Assembly (NCBI GenBank): GCA_030613065.1
Contig: JAUWMQ010000019.1
Span: forward strand, 1 to 32,185
From: Candidatus Aegiribacteria sp.
GTDB lineage: Bacteria; Fermentibacterota; Fermentibacteria; Fermentibacterales; JCC-6
DNA length: 32,185 bases
Direction of reading: 5' to 3'
Below the pieces are notes generated by a model. That model had not been told where the DNA came from and searched no databases. It was given only the letters and a program-made list of their open reading frames with translations. This document shows, piece by piece, positions 15,583 to 23,415 of the stretch (position 1 is its first letter; each line of letters opens with the position of its first letter). Made by a program: the position numbers and the translations under genes.

Positions 15583-17029
15583 TATTGACCCAATCACCCG
15601 CCTTGAGGGTCACGGGAAGGTAGAGATATTTCTCGACGATGCGGGTAATGTGGAAAATGTCTATTTCCAGGTTCCGGAACTCAGGGGATTCGAAACATTC
15701 TGTGAGGGGCACCCTGTGGAGGAACTGGCTAGAATAACTACCAGAATATGCGGTGTCTGCCCTGAAGCTCACCACATGGCTTCTGCAAAGGCTGCGGATG
15801 CTGTTTACGGAGTGGAAATACCATCAGCTGCAAAAAAACTGAGGGAACTGCTCTACAGCGCATTCTACGTAACTGATCATGCAACTCATTTCTACATTCT
15901 TGGAGGACCTGATTTCATTGTCGGTCCTGATTCAGACCCGAAGGTCAGGAATATCCTCGGCGTCATTGCAAAAGTGGGTAGGGAAACCGGCCTCAGGGTG
16001 ATCAATACAAGACACAGATGCCATCAGGTTATCAAGACTCTTGGTGGAAAGACCATACATCCGGTTTCATCAATCCCGGGTGGAGTCTCGAAGGGGCTCA
16101 ACGAGGAGGAACGAAAGGAAATCGAGGGTGTGGCCCGTGATGCTGTTGAGTTCGGTAAGTTCAGCCTGAAAGTTTTCGAAGACATTGTACTGGCAAACAA
16201 GCAGTATGTGGACTTGATCCTGAACGAGGGATACTCACATAACACCTACAACATGGGAACCGTCGATGAGAACAACCACATCAACTTCTACGAAGGTATG
16301 GTGAGGGTAACGGACCAGGACGGCAATGAATTCGCGAAATTCAACCCTGACGACTACCTGGATCATATAGCGGAAAGAGTTGAACCCTGGACATACCTGA
16401 AATTCCCCTATCTGAAGAAGGTCGGCTGGAAGGGATTCGTTGACGGCAAGGAGAGCGGTGTATACAAGGCCACTCCTCTTTCCAGGTGCAACGCTGCAGA
16501 TGGTATGGCCACCCCGCTGGCACAGGAACAGTACGAGAAGATGTACGATACTCTGGGGGGGAACCCGGTGAACGCGACTCTGGCCACACACTGGGCCCGT
16601 CTTGTGGAGCTCCAGTACGCGGCTGAACGTATGCTCGAGCTGGCAACCGATCCTGAGATAACCTCTGACAACATAAGGACAATACCAACGAAGACACCGT
16701 CAGAGGGTGTGGGTCAGGTTGAAGCCCCAAGAGGAACACTTTTTCATCACTACATTACGGATGAGAACGGTATCGTCAAAAAAGTCAACCTCATAGTGGG
16801 AACCACGAACAACAACGCGGCCATCTGCATGTCACTCAAGAAAGCAGCGCAGACTGTAATAAAGGACGGTAATATAGGACAGGGACTTCTGAACCTGGTG
16901 GAAATGGGATTCAGGGCATACGACCCCTGTTTCGGATGCGCAACGCATTCTCTTCCAGGCTCAATGCCGTTAATAATAAATGTCCATGGCAGAAATGGTG
17001 ATATTCTGGAACGGGTAAGAAGGGACTGA
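15566..17029 (+). CDS. mvhA: F420-non-reducing-type [NiFe]-hydrogenase large subunit (group 3c)
   Basis: 487 residues, catalytic subunit that splits or makes H2. The N-terminal NiFe ligands are in RICGVCPEAHH (Cys62, Cys65) and the C-terminal ligands in DPCFGCATH (Cys455, Cys458, His461). The 26 residues after His461 should be removed by the maturation protease encoded at the start of the operon. The N-terminus (SIDPITRLEGHG) is standard. Starts after GGAGGA inside mvhG. Together with mvhD and hdrABC it defines an MvhADG-HdrABC type complex. A hairpin follows the stop. Confidence 0.95.
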   Translation: MTTKISIDPITRLEGHGKVEIFLDDAGNVENVYFQVPELRGFETFCEGHPVEELARITTRICGVCPEAHHMASAKAADAVYGVEIPSAAKKLRELLYSAFYVTDHATHFYILGGPDFIVGPDSDPKVRNILGVIAKVGRETGLRVINTRHRCHQVIKTLGGKTIHPVSSIPGGVSKGLNEEERKEIEGVARDAVEFGKFSLKVFEDIVLANKQYVDLILNEGYSHNTYNMGTVDENNHINFYEGMVRVTDQDGNEFAKFNPDDYLDHIAERVEPWTYLKFPYLKKVGWKGFVDGKESGVYKATPLSRCNAADGMATPLAQEQYEKMYDTLGGNPVNATLATHWARLVELQYAAERMLELATDPEITSDNIRTIPTKTPSEGVGQVEAPRGTLFHHYITDENGIVKKVNLIVGTTNNNAAICMSLKKAAQTVIKDGNIGQGLLNLVEMGFRAYDPCFGCATHSLPGSMPLIINVHGRNGDILERVRRD

Positions 17030-17035
17030 AATCAC

Positions 17036-17062
17036 GGGACACGCGCCGCCGATGAGTGTCCC
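17036..17062 (+). terminator. Hairpin after the hydrogenase operon
   Basis: Inverted repeat GGGACAC / GTGTCCC with a 13-base loop, starting 6 bases after the mvhA stop and followed by a pyrimidine-rich tract with few T residues. It is probably the operon terminator, though the tail is atypical. Confidence 0.5.
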
Positions 17063-17077
17063 TCCTCCCTTCCGCCC

Positions 17078-17105
17078 TTGACAGTCGCGGCTTCTTTCCT
17101 ATAAT
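17078..17105 (+). promoter_or_regulatory. Consensus sigma-70 promoter of the initiator tRNA
   Basis: Perfect TTGACA (17078-17083) and TATAAT (17100-17105) with a 16-base spacer. Transcription would start about 6 bases before the tRNA. This is the strongest promoter match in the window, as expected for a stable RNA gene. Confidence 0.92.
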
Positions 17106-17117
17106 GCGCCTTGCAGT

Positions 17118-17194
<77 letters not shown>

Positions 17195-17199
17195 AAACG

Positions 17200-17230
17200 A
17201 ACCCGGCTTAACGGCCGGGTTCTGCTATTC
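17200..17230 (+). terminator. Terminator of the tRNA-fMet gene
   Basis: Perfect 8-bp stem AACCCGGC / GCCGGGTT with a 6-base loop (17200-17207, 17214-17221) and a short T-containing tail, 5 bases after the CCA. Confidence 0.8.
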
Positions 17231-17259
17231 CAGGACAGGGACTGTGTTTCCCGACCCCG

Positions 17260-18447
17260 TTACAACCAGTCCTCCACCAGAAACTCAGGTAAATATGCAT
17301 GTCTGATGCCGCCTCTCGATGGGAAATCCCTGTCCATGGAAAGAACGATCTTTTGATAATTGTCCCGGATGGATTCAAGTACTGAAAACTCTCGCTCTAT
17401 CGTATCGGGCGATGAAAGATGGAAAGCTACCTGGACATAAACTGTCTCATCCCCCTTCTCAGCGATAAAATCGATCTCTCTGTTTCCGGATTCTCCAACT
17501 AAGACGGTATAATCCCTGCGCATAAGTTCCAGGCAGACGATGTTCTCTAGAAAGCCGGAGATGGCTCCATCCCTGAAACCGAATAATGCATGCCTGAACG
17601 AAAGGTCACTCAGGTATGCCTTCTCAGTGTAGGAGAGCAATTTCTTTCCCCGAATATCGAATCTTTTCAAATTGTAGATCGCATAAGCGTCAGCCAGATT
17701 TCGGATGTAGTCAATGACTGTACCTGCCGTTGTGTTCCTACCGTGGGATCTCATGTAATCAGCGATACTCTTCCCCGAGTGTAGTGAACCCACATTGTCC
17801 GCCAGGAACGAAAACACGGATTCCAGCAGCGGTATGCTGCGGATACTGTTCCTCATTATTACATCATTGAGGATCACGGTGTCCATGACAGAGCCGAGAT
17901 ACTGGTAGACCACCTCTGTCGTGAGTTGCATGGAATGAATCCCCGGCATACCACCCAACCGGAGGAAGAGTCCGAATTCCTTCGGGAGAGATCCCGAGTC
18001 CTCTCCGCGGAACTGCACAAATTCCGCCAGGCCAAGTGGATAGATATGCAGCTCAACGTACCTCCCGGATATAGAAGATGCAAGCTCGGAAGCGAGCATT
18101 CCGGCATTCGAACCCGAGATGTAGATGTCTATTCCGCCTTCGGCGAGTAGAGATGCAACAAACTCTTCCCATCCTCTGATATCCTGCACCTCATCAATAA
18201 GAAGGGCCGATAATTCAGTGAACTCTTTTATGTAGCGATAGAGAGCATCCATATCTCTGAATCGGTGATTTTCGATCAGCTCCATGTTCAGATACAGGGG
18301 GTTTCCACCGCGTGCCTGGATTAGATCAGTTACTTGCTTGAGGAATACGCTCTTTCCCACACGCCTCATGCCTGTGATCACTTTTATTAACGGAGCGTCG
18401 ATGAAGGGTTCGATTCGTTTTAGATATATTCTTCTTTTATAATACAA
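17260..18447 (-). CDS. DUF4143-type AAA ATPase
   Basis: 395 residues starting at TTG (TTGTATTATAAA) with GGAGG 7 bases upstream. Walker A GMRRVGKS is at 26-33 and Walker B LLIDEVQD (Asp85, Glu86) follows, as in AAA_14 ATPases. The C-terminal DUF4143 domain has the ESGNREIDFIAEK motif and then VYVQVAF, resembling the core of PD-(D/E)XK nucleases (E-x-D ... Q-V). The biological role of this common, horizontally scattered family is not settled. It converges on the tRNA and belongs to the repeat-scarred stretch. A second, only distantly similar member lies at 21497-22666. Confidence 0.87.
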   Translation of the reverse strand: MYYKRRIYLKRIEPFIDAPLIKVITGMRRVGKSVFLKQVTDLIQARGGNPLYLNMELIENHRFRDMDALYRYIKEFTELSALLIDEVQDIRGWEEFVASLLAEGGIDIYISGSNAGMLASELASSISGRYVELHIYPLGLAEFVQFRGEDSGSLPKEFGLFLRLGGMPGIHSMQLTTEVVYQYLGSVMDTVILNDVIMRNSIRSIPLLESVFSFLADNVGSLHSGKSIADYMRSHGRNTTAGTVIDYIRNLADAYAIYNLKRFDIRGKKLLSYTEKAYLSDLSFRHALFGFRDGAISGFLENIVCLELMRRDYTVLVGESGNREIDFIAEKGDETVYVQVAFHLSSPDTIEREFSVLESIRDNYQKIVLSMDRDFPSRGGIRHAYLPEFLVEDWL

Positions 18448-18937
18448 GATCTTACCTCCATATCATATTTCTTATCTTATATCAGAAGATATCAAACGTC
18501 AATACCTGCAACTGACACGACACTGTTAGTGTCTCTCTACAAGTATCAAGTGCGTTTATTGCACTATTCCTCTTCTCTTCATCATTCTAGTTCCCTGTTT
18601 AACACCTTTGTAAACCCAGTGAACGGATACTGTTGGAATTGTGTACGAATCGGGTGCATATACCGTCCCCGCTACCAAATCGAACCCCGGCTTCATGCCG
18701 GGGTTTTCCTTTTGTGACCGGACTTCACTTGCGACACTTACGAAATACAAATACCTTTAATAAGCAGCAGTTCATTGTTTATTCTGAACTGACTTGTATA
18801 CTTCGTAACTACGCTGGAAGTCCTCACCTCTGTAGACCACTCTCTTTTAGTCCTTGTTGAAACCTGGTTAGCCAGATGCTTGTGGTTCCCGGGAGATCCC
18901 GGAAGTTCATCCTCTTCTTATGCTTCTCGAATTCTGT
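18448..18937. other. Gene-free interval carrying tRNA-tail repeat copy B
   Basis: No convincing gene. The interval holds the 5' leader of the ATPase at the left, a repeat with an orphan terminator (18605-18723) in the middle, and a weak hairpin (about 18889-18908, TTCCCGGG/CCCGGAA with one bulge) downstream of the prolyl oligopeptidase. Short open frames here have no ribosome sites. Confidence 0.6.
18605..18723 (+). repeat. tRNA-tail repeat, copy B (best preserved, with intact terminator)
   Basis: Contains GTCCCCGCTACCAAA, identical to the last bases of tRNA-fMet plus two flanking bases, then one mismatch and CGAACCC as after the real tRNA. A perfect terminator follows: AACCCCGGC / GCCGGGGTT (18683-18691, 18697-18705) and TTTCCTTTT. 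The preceding 71 bases match copy D (22854 onward) at 66 of 71 positions by eye. The bases before the identical block only weakly resemble a T arm, so this is not a functional tRNA. Confidence 0.8.
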
Positions 18938-21052
18938 TTATTCGCTCATTCTAAGCATCTGCCAGAAAAATGCATACATATCAGATAATTGATCCAGACC
19001 TTCGGACAGGCCCACTGCTCCACCGTGTCCGGCTCTTGCATGAATCGACATCAGGATGGGCGCATTTCCGGCCTGAGCAGCCTGCAGCCTGGCTCCGTAC
19101 TTAAAGCTGTGTCCTGGAACCACTCTGTCATCGTGATCCGCAGTCGATATCATAACAGGCGGATATTCGATATCAGGCTCGATGTTGTGGTATGGAGAGT
19201 AACCGAGAAGGAAGTCAAATTCATCAGGATTATCGGGATCACCGTATTCTGAGACCCAGGCCCACCCGATTGTAAAAAGGTGAAATCGAAGCAGATCCAT
19301 TACTCCCATGGCTGGAGCAGCAGCACCGAAAAGATCCGGTCTCATGTTCAGGCATGCCCCGACCAGAGTTCCCCCGTTAGAGCCCCCGGAAATGGCAAGT
19401 TTCGGCGTTGATGTATAGCCCTCCTTTATTAAGTACTCCGCCGCACTGATAAAATCGCCGAATACTACAGGACGGTTCTCCTTGATTCCAGCCAGGTGCC
19501 ACTCCTCACCGTACTCTCCACCCCCTCTAATGCAGGGAATAGCGTAAATTCCGCCCATCTCCAGCCAGACAAGCCTTGCGGTACTGAACCAGGGTGTCAT
19601 TGACACCCCGAACCCTCCGTAGCCGGTCAGCAGCGTTGGGTTCGATCCATCCAGTTCAATGCCCTTCGGGTAGACAAGAAACATGGGTATCATCGTTCCG
19701 TCTTGGCTCTCATAGAAAACCTGTTCTTCATCGTATTGGGAGAGATCAGCGTTTATCTCGGGAGCCCAGAGGAAAGAGCTTTCAGCAGTTTCGAAATCGT
19801 AACTGTAGACTTCTCCGGGATGGAGGAAGGAACTGAAACTATAAAAAGTTTCGGTGTCTGACTGAAGAGCCCAGAAGCCCCACACTGTTCCCCGGCAGGG
19901 AAGTTCAAGTTCTTTCTGAAACTCCCCCTTAATGTCATACAGACATATTTTACTGTAGGCATCCCACGAATACTGTAGAACCAGCGACTCGCTGTTGTTC
20001 AGTATAGAAGCGCTCTCAAGTATCTCCTCTGACTCGGAGATGATTTCTCCCCAATTATCTCTTGAAGGATTGTTAATATCAATACAGATAATCCTCTCGT
20101 GTGGGGCATCAAGATTCGTACGAACATAGAAATATTCACCGATATTGCCGATCAGAGAGTATTGAGCATCAAAATCCCCCAGAAGCTCTACCAACTGTCT
20201 ATCCTCCGATAGCAGATCTATGTAGAACATGCCGTTCTTACTCACCAGACTCGAATCCCAGACCCAGATTATCAGGTATCTGCCATCTTCCGTCTCATAG
20301 GCTCCAATCATCCACTCAGGTTTGTCAGGCCGCTCGTAGATCAAACTGTCCTGATCCTGCGAAGTGCCAAGACGGTGGTACATAATTCTCTGGCCCACGT
20401 TGCGCTCGGTGTATTCCTGTCCTTCCTCGGGTTCTTCGTACCTGGTATAGTAAAATCCTGAATTATCTGCGTTCCAGCTTACACCGCCCTTTGACCAGAG
20501 GATGGTATCACTCAGAGCAGCCTGTGTTTCTATATCCATTACGTACCATGTGGACCAGTCCGACCCGCTCTCACTGGTTGCCCATGCGAGCATATTTCCG
20601 TCGTCGGTTACGACGATTCCAGCAAGAGACAACCTTTCCTCCTCGGGGAACTCGTTCGGGTTGATAAGCACAATCGGTTCACCATCAAGGCTTTCGCGAC
20701 AGCAAAATATGGAGTGATCCTGCAACCCGTCGTTGAGGCTGAAAAAATAGCGTTCACCTTTCTTGTAAGGCATTGAGTAGCGCTGGTAGTCGTAAATGTC
20801 CTCAAATCTTTCTCTTATCCATTCCCTGTGGGGGATAATCTCAATAAAACCCTCCCAGAGGTCGTTCTGAGCAGCTATCCACTCCATTGTTTCATCGGAG
20901 TCCACATCTTCGAGCCACCTGTACGGATCCGGAACGAGTGTTCCGAAGTAATCATCCACCTGATCGGAAACTCTGGCTTCCGGATACTCGATATCGAAAG
21001 CACCAGGGGAAGCACAGATCACTAAGACAGAAAGTATTATTATCAATTTCAA
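18938..21052 (-). CDS. Prolyl oligopeptidase (S9A family), secreted
   Basis: Serine peptidase that cuts short peptides after proline. 704 residues, normal for S9A plus a signal peptide (MKLIIILSVLVICASPGAFD). An N-terminal part YPEARVSDQVDDYFG-x-PDPYRWLED precedes the beta-propeller (to about residue 440), then comes the alpha/beta-hydrolase domain. Catalytic triad: Ser558 (GGSNGG), Asp641 (TADHDDRVVP) and His676 (RAGHGG); the substrate-carboxylate Arg643 is present. The start is TTG with GGAG 7 bases upstream. The signal peptide suggests periplasmic peptide degradation. It stands alone between two repeat-bearing gaps. Confidence 0.95.
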   Translation of the reverse strand: MKLIIILSVLVICASPGAFDIEYPEARVSDQVDDYFGTLVPDPYRWLEDVDSDETMEWIAAQNDLWEGFIEIIPHREWIRERFEDIYDYQRYSMPYKKGERYFFSLNDGLQDHSIFCCRESLDGEPIVLINPNEFPEEERLSLAGIVVTDDGNMLAWATSESGSDWSTWYVMDIETQAALSDTILWSKGGVSWNADNSGFYYTRYEEPEEGQEYTERNVGQRIMYHRLGTSQDQDSLIYERPDKPEWMIGAYETEDGRYLIIWVWDSSLVSKNGMFYIDLLSEDRQLVELLGDFDAQYSLIGNIGEYFYVRTNLDAPHERIICIDINNPSRDNWGEIISESEEILESASILNNSESLVLQYSWDAYSKICLYDIKGEFQKELELPCRGTVWGFWALQSDTETFYSFSSFLHPGEVYSYDFETAESSFLWAPEINADLSQYDEEQVFYESQDGTMIPMFLVYPKGIELDGSNPTLLTGYGGFGVSMTPWFSTARLVWLEMGGIYAIPCIRGGGEYGEEWHLAGIKENRPVVFGDFISAAEYLIKEGYTSTPKLAISGGSNGGTLVGACLNMRPDLFGAAAPAMGVMDLLRFHLFTIGWAWVSEYGDPDNPDEFDFLLGYSPYHNIEPDIEYPPVMISTADHDDRVVPGHSFKYGARLQAAQAGNAPILMSIHARAGHGGAVGLSEGLDQLSDMYAFFWQMLRMSE

Positions 21053-21496
21053 CTGACCACTCCATCCGATTAAAACAAAACTAAGGCTCGCATAAAAATA
21101 TAATACGCAACAATCTATTCACGAACCCCATCTGAAGCGGAGCAATCCTATCGGGGCCGTCCATTAGCTGACTGATGTCAAGAGTGCAGACTTATCCGTA
21201 CTCACGCAATTCCCTCTCCTTAACGATCTTACTGTCCTTGTAGTCTCCCAGAGCTTCGATTTCATTCGGTTACTGATATTCTTGAATCCTCGTATCCACA
21301 ACAAAATTTGGTTCAAACGAAGCTCGGTTTCCGCTACCAAATCGAACCCGGTCTTCATGCCGGGGTCTTACTTTTCTCGAACCGGACAGCACAAATCCTG
21401 ATTCAATCCGTGAACTGCCGACACTTGCATCCTGGGGGGACCACCACTATACTTCAGTGGAAAAATGGCATTATAAATTCCGAATTAAGGGGCAAA
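21053..21496. other. Gene-free interval carrying tRNA-tail repeat copy C
   Basis: No intact gene. It contains the leader of the prolyl oligopeptidase, a possible decayed small reading frame on the minus strand (about 21190-21300, see findings) and repeat copy C close to the second ATPase. The reading frame of that ATPase stays open upstream to 21308 through the repeat, but the ribosome site supports a start at 21497. Confidence 0.55.
21328..21387 (+). repeat. tRNA-tail repeat, copy C
   Basis: Contains CCGCTACCAAATCGAACCC followed by an imperfect terminator-like hairpin (CCGG-x-CTTCATGCCGGGG) and a tail ending in ACCGGAC that it shares with copy B. The part before CCGCTACC does not match B or D, so the similarity starts near the tRNA acceptor end. 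Confidence 0.7.
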
Positions 21497-22666
21497 ATGG
21501 AATTAGCACCTCGATTTCTCAAGTATCCTCCTGATGAAAGTTTCTTCCTCTTTGGCGCGCGCGGTACTGGCAAATCAACTTGGTGCCTTCAGGAATTCAG
21601 AAGTGCCGCAAGACTCGATCTGCTCGCTCCAGATGTTCTAAGAGCTTATACAGCAAAACCGGAAAGACTTACAGAATACACACTGGGTCAACCTGATGGA
21701 GCCACGATAATAATCGATGAGGTCCAAAAGGCTCCTGAACTGCTGATGGTTGTTCATTCCATAATGGAGCTTAAACGGGGATACCACTTCATACTCACCG
21801 GTTCCAGCTCGAGGAAACTCAAGCAAACCGGTGTGGATATGCTGGCTGGACGAGCCCTTCTTCGAACAATGCATCCTTTTATGGCAGGTGAATTGGGGAA
21901 ACACTTTTCACTTGAGATTGCCCTTGAACAGGGAATGCTCCCTGTTGTCTGGGATTCCTCCGTACCTTCGGATGTTCTGAAAAGCTATGTGGGAATCTAT
22001 CTTCGAGAAGAGGTCTTGATGGAAAGCCTTGTGAGAAACCTCGGCAACTTTTCCAGATTCCTTGAAGCTGTGAGTTTTTCCCACGGGCAGGTTCTCAACA
22101 TCACTAATGTCGCACGGGAATGTAGTGTTCAGAGAAAATCCGTTGAAGGCTATATCTCAATCCTGGAGGATCTGCTCCTGGCTTCGAGGGTTCCGGTTTT
22201 CCAAAAAAGAGCAAAGCGTGCTGTGACAGCACATCCCAAGTTTTACTATTTCGATACAGGAGTATTCAGAAGCCTCAGACCAAAGGGGCCGTTGGACAGA
22301 CCTGAGGAAATCAACGGCGCTGCACTTGAGGGTTTGGTATTTCAGCACCTTAGAGCATGGTCAGACTACAGCAGCGAGGAGATGAAGCTGTATTACTGGA
22401 GAACCCGGTCAGGCACAGAGGTAGACTTTATTCTGTACGGGACCGGATGCTTCTGGGCAATTGAAGTGAAAAACACTTCGGAAATCAGAAGCGGAGATCT
22501 GAAACCCCTGAAATCATTCAAAGATGATTATCCCGAATGCATACCTCTTATGCTTTACAGAGGTACTTCACCTATGATGATTGACGGTATTCTATGTATG
22601 CCTGTATATCAGTTTCTCCAAGAACTTCATCCGGACAAAGGTCTTTCGCAGCAGAAAGCCCGTTGA
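21497..22666 (+). CDS. DUF4143-type AAA ATPase (second, divergent member)
   Basis: 389 residues from ATG 21497, with AAGGGG upstream. Walker A GARGTGKST (20-28), Walker B IIIDEVQKAP (Asp74, Glu75), then LTGSSSRKLK, the sensor-like segment common in this family. The C-terminal DUF4143 domain shows YYWRTRSGTEVDFIL and WAIEVK, the nuclease-like E-x-D ... E-V-K core. It differs clearly from the ATPase at 17260-18447 in its start and C-terminus, so the two are not a recent duplication. Role unknown. It is flanked by repeat copies C and D. Confidence 0.87.
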   Translation: MELAPRFLKYPPDESFFLFGARGTGKSTWCLQEFRSAARLDLLAPDVLRAYTAKPERLTEYTLGQPDGATIIIDEVQKAPELLMVVHSIMELKRGYHFILTGSSSRKLKQTGVDMLAGRALLRTMHPFMAGELGKHFSLEIALEQGMLPVVWDSSVPSDVLKSYVGIYLREEVLMESLVRNLGNFSRFLEAVSFSHGQVLNITNVARECSVQRKSVEGYISILEDLLLASRVPVFQKRAKRAVTAHPKFYYFDTGVFRSLRPKGPLDRPEEINGAALEGLVFQHLRAWSDYSSEEMKLYYWRTRSGTEVDFILYGTGCFWAIEVKNTSEIRSGDLKPLKSFKDDYPECIPLMLYRGTSPMMIDGILCMPVYQFLQELHPDKGLSQQKAR

Positions 22667-22690
22667 AGCAAAAGGAATCTTGATTTCAAA
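22666..22690 (+). repeat. 25-bp exact repeat, copy 1
   Basis: Identical over 25 bases to 26040-26064, about 3.4 kb away. It begins at the stop codon of the second ATPase. On the minus strand it reads LKSRFLLL, the same peptide as at copy 2. Confidence 0.8.
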
Positions 22691-23415
22691 GTATCTTCTT
22701 CAAGAATATTTTCAAATGCCTCTATTGCAGTATCTTACATGTATTTACCTGTGGCACCGATGAAGCAAATATGGTTATTTTGAGAGCATAATGATTTGCT
22801 TGATTCAGACTATAATGCCAAGTCGTTCCAGCTTCTTCTCTCCATGTTTTACTCCTTTGTAAATCCAGTGAACGGATACTGTCGGAATTGTGCACCAATC
22901 GGGTGCAAATACCGTCCCCGCTACAAAATTGAACCCGGGCCATTGGGCCGGATTCTTCTTTTTCCATTTAATTACATGTTGCATTTACTATCAATGATGA
23001 TTCAAAGGATCTCTTCCCAGTCATGGGCGCTACTTGCGCCAGATATATAAAACTTCAGAACGAGGTAGGCTGAATTAGGAATGTATCCATACATGCCAAG
23101 AAAGGCAGAATTGTATTCCTTTAAATCCTGTAAAGCCATTCCAGTGCTTACACCACATTCACTTGAAATTACCTGTGTCGTTGTTGATATCCCCCAGGAG
23201 ATCCCTCGGAATAGCGGTCGTCGTTAACTATGGGACCAGTTGTGATCCTGGTAAAATCCTGAGCAGAAAGCTCTGTGATCGCCAGAGAAAAGCTCAAGAG
23301 AATCACTGGGGTACGAACCGAAGATCAACCAGCTGGAGGGAATGCAACGACTAAAAGCCTCTTCCACAATCCTGGAGCTTTTGAATATATCTGTTCAGTC
23401 CACTTACTCATCCAA
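22667..23415. other. 749-base gene-free interval with repeat copy D
   Basis: No gene I can support. It holds the 25-bp repeat, repeat copy D with a hairpin, and a small GC hairpin (GGCGC-TACTT-GCGCC, 23026-23040). The rest shows no long open frame with a ribosome site, and may be decayed coding sequence. Confidence 0.6.
22854..22965 (+). repeat. tRNA-tail repeat, copy D
   Basis: Matches copy B over 71 bases with 5 mismatches, through GTCCCCGCTAC, then AAAATTGAACCC. The hairpin region has drifted but still folds (22931-22941 with 22945-22955, two mismatches) and is followed by TTCTTTTT, so it could still terminate transcription. Confidence 0.78.

Noticed and set aside
18605-22965. Repeat copies B and D as extra tRNA genes
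   Set aside because: Only the acceptor end matches; the D and anticodon arms are absent and the T arm cannot pair properly.
22956-23415. Small plus-strand open frames in the gap (60-84 codons)
   Set aside because: No ribosome sites, no signal peptides or family motifs, and codon use unlike the neighbouring genes.
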